Source of the DNA: Piscinibacter caeni
GTDB taxonomy: Bacteria > Pseudomonadota > Gammaproteobacteria > Burkholderiales > Burkholderiaceae_C
NCBI GenBank assembly: GCA_003265685.1
Contig: KZ836105.1
Coordinates: 1-64,000 of the forward strand
Length of the DNA stretch: 64,000 nucleotides
Reading direction: 5' to 3'
The notes beneath the pieces are model-generated. The model had not been told where the DNA came from, did not search any database, and was given only the letters and a program-made list of their open reading frames with translations. How positions within the stretch are numbered: the first letter of the stretch is position 1; each line of letters begins with the position of its first letter. The position numbers were made by a program, and so were the translations under genes. Positions 1 to 9,072 of the stretch are shown one piece after another.

Positions 1-458
1 TCGGTCAGCTCGCCCTCGTGGTGCTCGCCCGCGTCGATGCCGGTCTCGGCGATGAAGCGGAACGCGCTGCCCTCCTTCAGCTTCTTGGCACCCTCCTGCA
101 GGCTGCCGGCCTTGAAGAAGCTCGCACGCGCGGCCTTGGCCTCGCTGCTGATCTTCAGGCTCTCGTACAGCTTGGTGACGAGGATGTACCAACTGCCCAT
201 GCTCATCAGCACCAGGATCACCAGCGTGCCCTTGGCGACGAAGTCACCCTGCGCCCACAGCGCCTGCAGGCCGTACGGGTTGTCGACGACTTCCTTGGCC
301 GTGGTGGCCGCGGGCGGCATCGGCGCGGGTGCCGGCTCGGCCGGGGCGGCCGCGGGCGCGGCGGAGGCCGCATCGGCGGCCTGTGCCGCGGCGAGTTGCG
401 GCGCCAGCGCAGCGGCCAGCGTGAGGACGAGGGCGGTGATGGATTTGCGCAGGAACAT
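1..458 (-). CDS. exbB: ExbB/TolQ-type proton channel subunit (5' part only)
   Basis: Partial gene: the start codon (complement of 456-458) is in the window and the C-terminal part lies beyond the left edge. About 152 residues are visible. They show an N-terminal signal-like stretch (residues 1-27), an Ala/Pro-rich linker (28-55), a first membrane helix around 78-98 (GTLVILVLMSMGSWYILVTK), and then the cytoplasmic region of the MotA/TolQ/ExbB family. ExbB with ExbD uses the proton gradient to energise TonB. It follows tonB on the same strand after 65 nt, so tonB-exbB is probably one transcript, with exbD expected outside the window. The N-terminal pre-domain is typical of proteobacterial ExbB of the longer type. 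Confident in family; the symbol is by context. Confidence 0.85.
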   Translation of the reverse strand, partial: MFLRKSITALVLTLAAALAPQLAAAQAADAASAAPAAAPAEPAPAPMPPAATTAKEVVDNPYGLQALWAQGDFVAKGTLVILVLMSMGSWYILVTKLYESLKISSEAKAARASFFKAGSLQEGAKKLKEGSAFRFIAETGIDAGEHHEGELT

Positions 459-523
459 GTTGCTTTCTTTCTGCGTGATCAGAAATGAAGTGGCGAGCGA
501 CGGTCAGGGGTACGAGACCGGGC

Positions 524-1189
524 TCACTGGAGCTTGTAGCTGAAGGGCACCTTGACCACGACGTCGTGGCCCTGGCCCTGGCACTTGTACTCGCCCACGA
601 TGCGGGCACTGTTGCGGCCGAACGCCGCGTGCGACTGGCTGAGGACCTTGACGTCCTTCACCTCGCCGGAGGCCGACAGGGTGAACTGGATCGTCGCCTC
701 GCCCTTCTCCAGACCGGCACGGGCGGCTTCGCGCGGGAAGCTCGCGTCGCCCATCACGGTCGTGTAGTTCGAGCAGACGACGGCGGCGGACACCACGGCA
801 GGCGCCGGAGCCGGCGGGGCCGGCGGGGCCGGCACGGGCGGCGGCGGAGCGGGTGCGATGACCACGGGCGCCGGCGGCGGCGTGGGCGTCACGGCGGTGA
901 TCGTCGGCGCCGGCGGGGGCGGCGTGGCGATCTGCACCTCGGGCGGCGGGATGAAAGGCGGCGGCGGTGCTTCCAGCCGGGGCGGCGGGGGCACCACCGT
1001 CTCGGGTGGCGGAGGCGGCTTCTTGACCTCCTCGATGACCTTGGTCTCGATCGGTGCACGCACCACCTCGACGACCTTCTTCGCGAGCCCGGTGACGAGC
1101 GCGTAGACAACGAAGCCGTGGAACAGGACGACAGCAGAGAAGCCGACGAGGTGTCGCCTCGGGTCCCGCTGCTGCTTGGCGAAATTCAT
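524..1189 (-). CDS. tonB: TonB energy-transducer protein
   Basis: A 221-residue protein with the classic TonB layout: a short cytoplasmic N terminus, one membrane helix (about residues 14-36, carrying H24), a long Pro-rich periplasmic spacer (about 55-135), and a C-terminal TonB domain (about 140-221) that contacts the plug and TonB box of outer-membrane receptors. A GGAGA ribosome site precedes the ATG. It lies between the receptor gene upstream and exbB downstream on the same strand, so it most likely powers that receptor. A terminator-like hairpin at 1228-1259 separates it from the receptor, so it may also have its own promoter in the 101-nt gap, though none is obvious. The antisense GC-rich frames here are shadows. 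Confidence 0.9.
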   Translation of the reverse strand: MNFAKQQRDPRRHLVGFSAVVLFHGFVVYALVTGLAKKVVEVVRAPIETKVIEEVKKPPPPPETVVPPPPRLEAPPPPFIPPPEVQIATPPPPAPTITAVTPTPPPAPVVIAPAPPPPVPAPPAPPAPAPAVVSAAVVCSNYTTVMGDASFPREAARAGLEKGEATIQFTLSASGEVKDVKVLSQSHAAFGRNSARIVGEYKCQGQGHDVVVKVPFSYKLQ

Positions 1190-1227
1190 GGCCTGGGATC
1201 TCCAGTTCGGAAGCGGGCAAGGTTAAC

Positions 1228-1259
1228 AAAAATGCCCGCCGGCTCGTGGCCAGCGGGCA
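1228..1259 (-). terminator. Rho-independent terminator after the TonB-dependent receptor
   Basis: On the minus strand an 11-bp stem (1249-1259 with 1233-1243, one G-T pair) with a 5-nt loop is followed by five T residues (complement of 1228-1232). It sits 32 nt past the receptor stop codon and before tonB, so it likely ends or attenuates receptor transcription. Confidence 0.7.
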
Positions 1260-1290
1260 CATTGGGGAACTCCCCCTTGTTAACGCCGTG

Positions 1291-4083
1291 TCAGAACTTG
1301 AGCGAGACGTTCGCGTAGAACGTGCGGCCGCGCGGATCGTAGTAGCGATCGTCGTAGCCGTACATCTGGCCCTTGTTCAGGCCGCCTTGCGCCAGCGACA
1401 GCGGCGGGTCGCGGTCGAACACGTTCAGGATGCCGCCCGTGACGGAGAAGGACTTGGTGATGTCCCACTGGCTCTGCCAGTCCAGCGTGAAGTAGCGCTT
1501 CACGTTCAGGCGCAAGACACCGAACTCGCCGGTGCCGACGTCTCCGGGGCCAAGACGCTCGACTTCGGCCAGCGCGTCCTTGTAGCCCGACTTGAAGTTC
1601 ACCGCCAGCGAATGCTTCCAGTTGCCGGTCTCGAGCAGCCCGGTCAGGCGCCCTTGCCAGCGGAAGTTCACCGTGCCCAGCGCGTCGCTGTTCTGGCCGA
1701 TCGAGCTGAAGTACTCGCCGTCGGGCAGCAGTTGCTTCTGCTCGCGCAGCATGTAGGTCGCGAGGAACTGGGTCGTCACGCGGCCCATCGGCGTGGCGAA
1801 GCGGGCCACCGCGTCGAAGTCGATGCCGGTGTAGAACTCCTTGCCGAGGTTGACGTTGCCGTTGTTGAGCGCCAGGAAGGTCAGGCCGGTGGCGTTGTCC
1901 CGCTTGGTCGTCCAGGTGTTGTACTTCAACGGGTTCCGGAACGCCTCGGTCTCGTCGATCTGGCCGATCGCATCCTCGATCTGCACATGCCACAGGTCGG
2001 CACCCAGGGACAGCGCGCTCGACGGCTCGACGCGCAGCCCCAGCGTGGCCTGCTTGGACTTCTCCGGCTTCAGGTCCGGGTTGCCGCCGGCCATGACGTC
2101 GTACTGCACGTTGCCCGGCCGGCAGGCCGTGCCGAGTTGCGCCGCCACCGCCGCGAGGTCCAGCTCGTTGCGACAGTCGTGCGGCTTCGACGTGACCCCG
2201 AACGGCTGGGCCGCGGCGTTCAGCTGCGGCACGGTCGGCGCCTTGAAGCCGGTGCCCACCGACCCGCGGATCAGGAAGCCCGGCGCCGCGGTCCAGCGGA
2301 ACGCCAGCTTGCCGTTGGTGGTGTCGCCGACGTTCTCGTAGTCGTCGTAGCGCACCGCCGCGGTGACCTCGACGTTCTTGACCACCGGCATCACGAGTTC
2401 GGCGAACACGCCCATCACGTTGCGGTCCGCGCCGTAGGGCACGATGGCTGCGTCGTCGCCGGCGCGCTGGTCGCAGGCATTCGGGTCCGGGAAGACGGCC
2501 GCCGGGTCGCATTCGCGCCCGCTCACCGGGTCGGCCAGCTTGCCCTGTGCGAACAGGCTCGGCTTGCCGGCGAACTTCTCGTTGTAGAACTGCACGCCGG
2601 TACCGATTGCCGCCGGGCCGCCCGGCAGGTTGAAGATCTCGCGCGAGCCGCTCAGGTCGAAGCCGGCGAGCTTGGCATCACCGCCGTCCCAGTAGCCCGA
2701 GAACTTGACCGCGTTCAGCGCGTCCTGTCCCGCCTGCGACTGCTGGCCCGGCAGCAGGAACGGGTTCACCACGCCGCTGCTGGCCAGCCGGCGCAGCGCG
2801 AAGCCGCCCGGGTAGCCGGCGATGTCGTTCTTGTACTTGTTCTCCGAGTAGAAGACGCCGGTCTTGTAGTCCCAGCCCGCGAGGTTGCCCTCGAGACCGA
2901 CCACGACGCTGGTGAAGGTCGACTTGTTGATGTCGGTGCGCTTGCCCAGGTCCGAGCCGCGCCAGCTCGCCAGCGCGTCGCCCGTGATGCCCAGCGGAGC
3001 GAGGTACTGGTCGTGCAGCGGGGTGCCCTCTTCGATCAGGATGTCGGCGGCCAGCGGCGCGATGCGGCCGATGTTCTTGGTCTTCGAGAAGATCACGTCG
3101 GCGAACAGCTTCTGGCCGCCCAACTTCACGGCGCCGGTGGCCATGAAGTTCTGCCGCTCGCGCTCCGGGAAGATCTCGAGCACCGAGATGAAGTCGAAGT
3201 AACACGCGACCTTGCCCGCGTTGCCCACCACCTTGACGTTGTTCGGCGCGCAGGTGTTGTTGTTGGCCAGGTAGTACGGGTTGATCAGGTCATCGTTGTT
3301 GTCGGCCACGTTGGCCGGCACGCCGCGCGGCGAGCCGAGGAACGTCTGGTAGCGCCCGCCACCCCAGTCGAAGTTGATCACGCCGGACTTCGAATAGTCG
3401 CGGTCCTCGGCGTCGAGCTTGGTGCGCTTGTCGGCGCTGGCGGCGAGCAGGACGTTGAAGCCGTCCTTGTCGAAGTCGCCGAAGCCCTTGGTCAGGCTGA
3501 CGCGGTATTCCTGCGCGCCGCCATGCTGGGGAATCGAGGCGCCGACGGTGATGTCACCTTCCTGGCTGTTGCGGCGGGTGATGAAGTTCACCACGCCGGC
3601 CACGGCATCGGAGCCGTACAGGGCCGACGCGCCGTCGGTCAGGATCTCGACGCGGTCGATCGCCGCGATCGGGATGGTGTTCAGGTCGACCGCCGCCGCC
3701 GAGCCGGTCAGCGACTGGCCGCCGTACTGCGTCAGGCGTCGACCATTGAGCAGCACGAGGGTGCGGGTCTCGCCGATGTTGTGGATCGACACGCCGGCGA
3801 AGCCCGCGCCGCCGCCGCCCACACTGGTGCCTTCGCTGGTGCCGCCCTGAATGCCGGGCAGTCGCTGCAGCAGGTCGACCGTGTTGGTGGCGCCGGTGCG
3901 CTCGATGTCTTCGCGCTTGAAGACCTGCACCGGCACCGCGCCTTCGGCGTCGATGCGCTTGATGGACGAGCCGGTGATTTCTACGCGGTCCAACTGTACC
4001 TGGGCCTGCGCCTGGCCCAGCCCGATACCCAGCCCGGATAGGGCCAGGAGGGCAGCCGCGCTGACTTTCGTGCGCTTGAACAT
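1291..4083 (-). CDS. TonB-dependent outer-membrane receptor
   Basis: A 930-residue protein. The start at 4083 is chosen over the upstream ATG at 4239 because it is preceded by a strong GAGGAGGA ribosome site and opens a clean signal peptide (MFKRTKVSAAALLALSG, cleavage after ...GQAQA). A TonB-box-like stretch (VEITGSSIKR) follows. The plug domain comes next, with the hallmark motifs LVLLNGRRLTQYGG, ILTDGASALYGSDAVAGVVNF and a DRVEI segment. The remaining part of about 700 residues is the 22-strand barrel and ends in the aromatic residue F (...ANVSLKF), as outer-membrane barrels do. The ligand is unknown. The type of plug resembles receptors for carbohydrates, peptides or other complex organics rather than ferric siderophores. 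It is followed by tonB and exbB, and is divergent from a hydroxylase gene. Confidence 0.92.
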   Translation of the reverse strand: MFKRTKVSAAALLALSGLGIGLGQAQAQVQLDRVEITGSSIKRIDAEGAVPVQVFKREDIERTGATNTVDLLQRLPGIQGGTSEGTSVGGGGAGFAGVSIHNIGETRTLVLLNGRRLTQYGGQSLTGSAAAVDLNTIPIAAIDRVEILTDGASALYGSDAVAGVVNFITRRNSQEGDITVGASIPQHGGAQEYRVSLTKGFGDFDKDGFNVLLAASADKRTKLDAEDRDYSKSGVINFDWGGGRYQTFLGSPRGVPANVADNNDDLINPYYLANNNTCAPNNVKVVGNAGKVACYFDFISVLEIFPERERQNFMATGAVKLGGQKLFADVIFSKTKNIGRIAPLAADILIEEGTPLHDQYLAPLGITGDALASWRGSDLGKRTDINKSTFTSVVVGLEGNLAGWDYKTGVFYSENKYKNDIAGYPGGFALRRLASSGVVNPFLLPGQQSQAGQDALNAVKFSGYWDGGDAKLAGFDLSGSREIFNLPGGPAAIGTGVQFYNEKFAGKPSLFAQGKLADPVSGRECDPAAVFPDPNACDQRAGDDAAIVPYGADRNVMGVFAELVMPVVKNVEVTAAVRYDDYENVGDTTNGKLAFRWTAAPGFLIRGSVGTGFKAPTVPQLNAAAQPFGVTSKPHDCRNELDLAAVAAQLGTACRPGNVQYDVMAGGNPDLKPEKSKQATLGLRVEPSSALSLGADLWHVQIEDAIGQIDETEAFRNPLKYNTWTTKRDNATGLTFLALNNGNVNLGKEFYTGIDFDAVARFATPMGRVTTQFLATYMLREQKQLLPDGEYFSSIGQNSDALGTVNFRWQGRLTGLLETGNWKHSLAVNFKSGYKDALAEVERLGPGDVGTGEFGVLRLNVKRYFTLDWQSQWDITKSFSVTGGILNVFDRDPPLSLAQGGLNKGQMYGYDDRYYDPRGRTFYANVSLKF

Positions 4084-4221
4084 TCGTCCTCCTCGGAGAG
4101 TTGAAGAAACGGTCACATCGACTCGGCCCAGGCACGGCGGGTACGCGGGCCCGACCCCGTCTCGATGACGTGGCCGGTAATATGCACGTAACGTGCCGTA
4201 GCTAATCCTGCGGCTAACCCT

Positions 4222-4241
4222 GCGTGGCGTGATCGCCACGC
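4222..4241. promoter_or_regulatory. Inverted repeat in the receptor/hydroxylase divergent region
   Basis: GCGTGGCG and CGCCACGC form a perfect 8-bp dyad around TGAT, 45 nt before the hydroxylase ATG and 139 nt before the receptor start. It could be an operator for either divergent gene or an RNA hairpin. There is no recognised regulator consensus. Confidence 0.35.
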
Positions 4242-4285
4242 GGCGGGCGAATGGCCTAGACCAGGTCCTCTAGCATTCCACGAGC

Positions 4286-5599
4286 ATGACCGGCACCGAA
4301 CCACTGCGCACCGACGACCTGCTGGACCGGGCCCGCGCCCTCGCGGCCGACGGGCAGTCACTGCAAGCCGAGTCGCTGTGCCTGCGGGCCATCCAGCTTC
4401 GTCCTGACGACCCGGCCGTGCTGGTGTTGCTGGCGGATCTGGCGGCCGCGCGCGGCGAGCCGGAACGCGCCCTGCCCCTGCTCGGGCGCGCCCATGCGGC
4501 GGCACCGGAGCAGCTCGGGCTGGCCCTCAGGCTGGTGCGCATGCTCTGGTCGGCGGGCGACCTGGGCACGGCCCAGGCGGTGCTGCAGACCAGCCTGGCG
4601 CGGGCCCCGCGCGGCGACCCGGACGCCGGCTTCGCCTGGCTGCTGCTCGGCGAACTGCGCCGCCTGCGCGGCGACGACGCCGGCTGTGCCCGGGCCTGGC
4701 ACCAGGCCACCGCCCGCACCGCGGGGTTCCGGCAGTGGCTGGTCGACCCGTCGCTGCCGAGCGCGATGCGCGAGCTCGGCCAGCGCGCCACCGAGCTGGC
4801 GCGCCTGTACCGGCGCGAGTACCTGCGCCAGGCGCAGGCGCAGCTGCGCGCCGAGTTCGGTGCCGCAGCGCTCGCGCGCATCGACGCGGCGGTGCAGGTG
4901 ATGACCGAGGATCCGCCCGGCGTGCCGCCGCATCCGCGCCAGCGTCCCAAGTTCCTGTGGGTGCCCGGCCTGCCGGAGACCCCGTTCCTCGACCCATTCC
5001 TCGTGCCCTGGGCGGCGCGCCTGCGCGACGCCTTCCCGGAGATCCAACGGGAGGCGCTCGAGCTGCACCAGAGCCGCGAGCCGATCCCGAGCTTCATCGA
5101 CTTCGACCCGGGCGAGCGCATGGGCGAATACCTGGGCGGCCTGTCCGAGAAGCCGGCCTGGGACGCGTTCTTCTTCTTCCGCCGTGGCCGGCGCTTCGAC
5201 GACAACCACCGCCGCTGCCCCGTCACCAGCGCGGTGCTCGAGTCGCTCGACCTGTTCCGCATGCCGGGCCAGGCGCCGGAGATCTGCTTCTCGTACCTGG
5301 CGCCGCAGACGACCATCATGCCGCACCATGGCGTGAGCAACATCCGGCTCGTGATGCATCTGCCGCTGCGGGTGCCGCCCGACTGCGAGCTCCGGCTGGT
5401 GGACATCGGCGCGCACCGCTGGCGCGAGGGCGAGCTGCTGCTGTTCGACGACACCTACCTGCACGAGGCCAGCAACCGCTCCGACGAGACCCGCATCGTG
5501 CTGCTGATGGACTGCTGGAACCCGCACCTGAGTGCCGCCGAGCGCGCGGCACTGACGCAGCTGATCGAGGCCATCGGACAGTTCGAGCAGGCCCTCTGA
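4286..5599 (+). CDS. TPR-containing aspartyl/asparaginyl beta-hydroxylase family protein
   Basis: A 437-residue fusion. The N-terminal third (about 8-150) is a set of about four degenerate TPR helices (for example ALAADGQSLQAESLCLRAIQ). The C-terminal half (about 210-435) is an aspartyl/asparaginyl beta-hydroxylase domain. Its hallmarks are PHHGVSNIRLVMHLPL (about 345-360), which supplies the first metal histidine and the 2-oxoglutarate-binding arginine region, and FDDTYLHEASNRSD (about 387-400), which supplies the distal histidine, followed by VLLMDCWNP. The family uses Fe(II), 2-oxoglutarate and O2 to hydroxylate Asp/Asn side chains. The protein substrate is unknown. No signal peptide is seen, so it is cytoplasmic. 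It is divergent from the TonB-dependent receptor, a linkage that may be functional. Confidence 0.85.
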   Translation: MTGTEPLRTDDLLDRARALAADGQSLQAESLCLRAIQLRPDDPAVLVLLADLAAARGEPERALPLLGRAHAAAPEQLGLALRLVRMLWSAGDLGTAQAVLQTSLARAPRGDPDAGFAWLLLGELRRLRGDDAGCARAWHQATARTAGFRQWLVDPSLPSAMRELGQRATELARLYRREYLRQAQAQLRAEFGAAALARIDAAVQVMTEDPPGVPPHPRQRPKFLWVPGLPETPFLDPFLVPWAARLRDAFPEIQREALELHQSREPIPSFIDFDPGERMGEYLGGLSEKPAWDAFFFFRRGRRFDDNHRRCPVTSAVLESLDLFRMPGQAPEICFSYLAPQTTIMPHHGVSNIRLVMHLPLRVPPDCELRLVDIGAHRWREGELLLFDDTYLHEASNRSDETRIVLLMDCWNPHLSAAERAALTQLIEAIGQFEQAL

Positions 5600-5739
5600 G
5601 CAGGCCCACTGATCCGCCTCGACGCGGTGCGTCGCGGCCCCGTCGTGCAGCAGATGCGCCCTACGGGCGGGATCGAACCCCCAGGGCGCTGGCGGTGCGA
5701 CTGGCCTAGGTCACAACCCCGTTGACGCTCGACACATGG

Positions 5740-5755
5740 CGTGATCAAGATCACG
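5740..5755. promoter_or_regulatory. CRP/FNR-like palindrome upstream of the subtilase gene
   Basis: A perfect dyad CGTGATC-AA-GATCACG lies 102 nt before the protease start. It contains GTGA-N6-TCAC, the CRP core, and also TGAT-N4-ATCA, the FNR/ANR core. It lies in the 258-nt intergenic stretch between the hydroxylase and the protease. No clear -35/-10 pair was assigned. Confidence 0.45.
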
Positions 5756-5857
5756 GGTCGGTCGCGGATGAAGCCGCCGGGACGAACGCTCCGCGCGGCC
5801 GCTGCTGGCCGGCCAGCACTCATCGGTGCTGCCCTTAATAAGTCAACGGAGGTCCAC

Positions 5858-8800
5858 GTGAGAAGACTCTTCACACCGCTGGCGGTGGGCGCGGCAGCTT
5901 GGCTGCTCGTCGCCTGCGGCGGCGGTTCGGCCGGCGATGCCGGCGACGGCGCAAACCGGGCCACGCCCTCGTCGTCGGCGCGCATGACGCGCCTGGCATT
6001 GCCGGACAAGGTGGTGTCGGATCGGGTCGACGCCCGGCTGCGCAGTGCGCGCGGCAGCGTCAACGTCTGGGTCTCGCTGGACCAGAACTCGGTGGCGGCG
6101 CAGCGCGCACAGCTCGCCGAGGCGGCCGGCCTCACGGACCGCAAGAGCGCCCAGGCGGCCAGCGCGCTGCGCAGCGGCGTGGCGGCGCATCGCCAGCGCG
6201 TGCGCGACGCCCAGGCCGGCCTCGCGGCGCAGCTGCAGTCGCTCGGTGCCAAGGAGCTCGCACGGGTGCAGGTGGCGCACAACGCCATCGCGGTGCGGGT
6301 CGACGCAGCGCAGCTGAAGAACATCGCCGCGTTGCCCGGCGTCGCCAAGGTGCGGCCGGTCGTGAACTACCAGCTCGACCTGTCCGAGACCGTGCCCTAC
6401 GTGGGCGCGACGAAGGTGCAGACCGCCGGCTTCGACGGTACCGGCGTTACCGTGGCCGTGCTCGACTCGGGCATCGACTACACGCACCGCAACCTCGGCG
6501 GCGCAGGCACCGGAGGGGCCTACGAGGCTGCCTACGGCACCGCCCCGAGCGACTCGAAGAACACCACCCGCGACGGGCTGTTCCCTACCGCCAAGGTGGT
6601 GGACGGCTACGACTTCGTCGGCGAATCCTGGCCGAACACGCCGGAAACGCCGGACGAGGACCCGATCGACTTCGAGGGCCACGGCACGCACGTGGCCGAC
6701 ATCATCGCGGGCCGGAGCCTGGACGGCGCCCACAAGGGCGTGGCCCCCGGCGCCAAACTCGTGGCGGTGAAGGTCTGCAGCGCGGTGGCCACCTCCTGCA
6801 GCGGGGTCGCGCTGCTGCAGGGCATGGACTTCGCGCTCGACCCGAACGGCGACGGCGACACGAGCGACGCGGTCGACGTGATCAACATGTCTCTCGGGTC
6901 GAGCTACGGCCAGGTCGAGGATGACCTGAGCCTGGCCTCCGCCAACGCGGTGAAGCTGGGCGTCTCGGTGGTCACGTCCGCGGGCAACAGCGGCGACCGC
7001 CCGTACATCGTCGGCTCGCCCTCCACCACCCCGGGGGTCATCAGCGTCGCGCAGACGCAGGTGCCCAGTGCGGTGGCGATTCCGCTGGTGGTGAACGCCC
7101 CCGACGCGATTGCCGGCACCTATGCCAACACCGCCACGGTCGATTTCGCGCCAGTGGGCGGCGGCGTCACGGGCGACGTGGTCTACATCGGCCGCGGCTG
7201 CCCGGGCGATGCGCTGCGGGCCAACCCGGCCGGCAAGATCGCGCTGATCGACCGCGGCACCTGCTCAGTGAGCCTGAAGGTCGAGGTGGCGGCAGACGCA
7301 GGCGCCACCGGGGTGCTGATCGGCCTCGTGGCCGCCGGCGACGCGGTGTCGTTCTCCTATGGCGGCGGCGACAACTTCGTGCCCACCCTGGTGATCCAGC
7401 AGTCGCTGTCCAACGCCATCAAGGCCAACATCGCGGCACCGGTCAACGTGTCGTTCTCGCCGGCGGCCGCCGTGCCGCTGGTCGGCAGCATGGCGTCGAC
7501 CTCGTCGCGCGGGCCTTCGTACAGCTGGCAGACCATCAAGCCCGAGATCGGCGCGCCCGGCGCGTCGCTGTCGGCCGAGGTCGGCACCGGCACCGGCGAG
7601 ACGGCCTTCGGCGGCACCTCCGGGGCAGCGCCGATGGTCTCCGGCGCGGTGGCCCTGCTGCGGGGGGCCTTCCCCGAGCGCTCGCCCGAGCAGGTCAAGG
7701 CGATGCTGATGAACAGCGCCGAGACGGTGGTCTACACCAACCCGGCCCTGCTGCCCGGCGGCCTGGCGCCGATCACCCGCATCGGCGGCGGTGAACTGCG
7801 CGTGGACCGTGCCCTGAACCAGAGCGTGATCGCCTGGAACCGCGAGACGCGCTCCGCCAGCCTGTCCTTCGGGGCGCAGGAAGTGGCTGCGCCGATGGTC
7901 GTGGAGCAGACGCTGCGCCTGGAGAACTTCTCGCGCCAGGCGCGCACCTTCAAGGTCACGCCGAGCTTCCGCTATGCGGACGACCAGGCCAGCGGCGCCG
8001 TCAAGGTGCTGGTGCGCCCGTACGTCAGCGTCGGACCGCGCGGCCGCGAGGACCTCGAGGTGCGTCTGGTGATCGATCCGACCAAGCTGCCTGACTGGAC
8101 GATCGACGGCGGCGGCAGCGGCGGCGACGGTGCCCTGCTGAACCAGCACGAGTTCGACGGCTATCTGACGCTGACCAGCGGCAGCGAGAAGATCACCGTG
8201 CCCTGGCACGTGCTGCCGCGCAAGGCGGGCCACCTGTCGGCCGACGTCGAGTCCGGCCGCAAGGGAACCTCGCTGAAGCTGCGCAACTGGGCCTTCAACA
8301 CCGGCGAGTACGACGCCTTCTCGCTCACCGGCGTGAGCCCGCGCATCCCGCGCAGCGAGATCCCGGGGGCCGGGTCGAACCAGGCGGTGATCGACCTGCG
8401 CTCGGTCGGCGTGCGGCACCTGGGTGCCGACCTGACGGGCCTGCCGTTCGACCTCGTCGAGTTCGCGATCAGCACCACCGGCCGGCGCGCCCATCCGAAC
8501 TACCCGGCGGAGTTCGACGTCGTGGTGGACACGACGGGCGACGGCGTGCCGGAGTACGTGGTCTACAACGCTGAACTCGGGGGCTTCGCGGCCAGCGGCC
8601 AGAACATCGCGTGGGTCCAGAAGCTGAAGCCCGACGGCTCGAACGACGGCCCGGCCGATGCGTACTTCTACACCGATGCCGACCTGAACTCGGGCAACGT
8701 GATCTTCACGGTCCCGTTGAACGTCGGTTCGGGCGGCATCGACCTGCCGGCCGGCGCGACGCTCTCGTTCGGCGTGTACGTGTTCGACAACTACTTCAGT

Positions 8801-9019
8801 GGCCTGAACACCGACGCGATCGAGGACATGCGCTTCACGCCGGGCGCGCCGCGTTTCGCGCTGGCGGCGGATCCGTTCGGCGAGGTCGGCGCGTTCCGCG
8901 CTGCGTCGCTGCCGGTGAGCAGTGCCGTGGTCGACGCGTCCAAGAGCAGCGAACTCGGCCTGCTGATGATGTACCGGCGCAATGCCGACCGCGAGGCGGA
9001 GGCCATCCGCCTGCGCTGA
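5858..9019 (+). CDS. Secreted S8 (subtilisin-like) serine peptidase, lipoprotein
   Basis: A 1053-residue protein. The GTG at 5858 is preferred over the ATG at 5741 because GGAGG precedes it at 5848 and it opens a lipoprotein signal (MRRLFTPLAVGAAAWLLVACGGG; lipobox LVAC). In order it has an I9-like propeptide region (about 40-165), the S8 catalytic domain with D203 (VAVLDSGIDYTH), H275 (GHGTHVADIIAG), the oxyanion asparagine in TSAGNSGD, and S588 (GGTSGAAPMVSGA). A PA domain insertion precedes the Ser segment (GRGCPGDA...IALIDRGTCSV), and a beta-rich C-terminal region of about 400 residues resembles Fn3-like modules. All catalytic residues are present. It probably degrades extracellular or envelope protein. 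It stands alone, between a hydroxylase gene and a terminator. Confidence 0.92.
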   Translation: MRRLFTPLAVGAAAWLLVACGGGSAGDAGDGANRATPSSSARMTRLALPDKVVSDRVDARLRSARGSVNVWVSLDQNSVAAQRAQLAEAAGLTDRKSAQAASALRSGVAAHRQRVRDAQAGLAAQLQSLGAKELARVQVAHNAIAVRVDAAQLKNIAALPGVAKVRPVVNYQLDLSETVPYVGATKVQTAGFDGTGVTVAVLDSGIDYTHRNLGGAGTGGAYEAAYGTAPSDSKNTTRDGLFPTAKVVDGYDFVGESWPNTPETPDEDPIDFEGHGTHVADIIAGRSLDGAHKGVAPGAKLVAVKVCSAVATSCSGVALLQGMDFALDPNGDGDTSDAVDVINMSLGSSYGQVEDDLSLASANAVKLGVSVVTSAGNSGDRPYIVGSPSTTPGVISVAQTQVPSAVAIPLVVNAPDAIAGTYANTATVDFAPVGGGVTGDVVYIGRGCPGDALRANPAGKIALIDRGTCSVSLKVEVAADAGATGVLIGLVAAGDAVSFSYGGGDNFVPTLVIQQSLSNAIKANIAAPVNVSFSPAAAVPLVGSMASTSSRGPSYSWQTIKPEIGAPGASLSAEVGTGTGETAFGGTSGAAPMVSGAVALLRGAFPERSPEQVKAMLMNSAETVVYTNPALLPGGLAPITRIGGGELRVDRALNQSVIAWNRETRSASLSFGAQEVAAPMVVEQTLRLENFSRQARTFKVTPSFRYADDQASGAVKVLVRPYVSVGPRGREDLEVRLVIDPTKLPDWTIDGGGSGGDGALLNQHEFDGYLTLTSGSEKITVPWHVLPRKAGHLSADVESGRKGTSLKLRNWAFNTGEYDAFSLTGVSPRIPRSEIPGAGSNQAVIDLRSVGVRHLGADLTGLPFDLVEFAISTTGRRAHPNYPAEFDVVVDTTGDGVPEYVVYNAELGGFAASGQNIAWVQKLKPDGSNDGPADAYFYTDADLNSGNVIFTVPLNVGSGGIDLPAGATLSFGVYVFDNYFSGLNTDAIEDMRFTPGAPRFALAADPFGEVGAFRAASLPVSSAVVDASKSSELGLLMMYRRNADREAEAIRLR

Positions 9020-9040
9020 GCGCGCGCCTGTCCTGATTCA

Positions 9041-9066
9041 GGGCCGCCCGCCGGGCGGCCCTTTTT
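9041..9066 (+). terminator. Rho-independent terminator after the subtilase gene
   Basis: A GC-rich hairpin (GGGCCGCCCG / CGGGCGGCCC, 9041-9061) is followed by TTTTT, 22 nt after the protease stop. The convergent yejF gene ends 7 nt further on, so the hairpin may serve both strands, though only the plus strand has the T run. Confidence 0.85.
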
Positions 9067-9072
9067 CTTGCC

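Noticed and set aside
780-1030. GC-rich repetitive segment that looks like a tandem repeat
   Set aside because: It is the Pro-rich spacer of TonB written in CCG/GGC-type codons, not a repeat element.
1246-4041. 931-codon plus-strand open frame
   Set aside because: Antisense shadow of the TonB-dependent receptor; low-complexity Arg/Val/Ala/His composition, no family motifs and no ribosome site.
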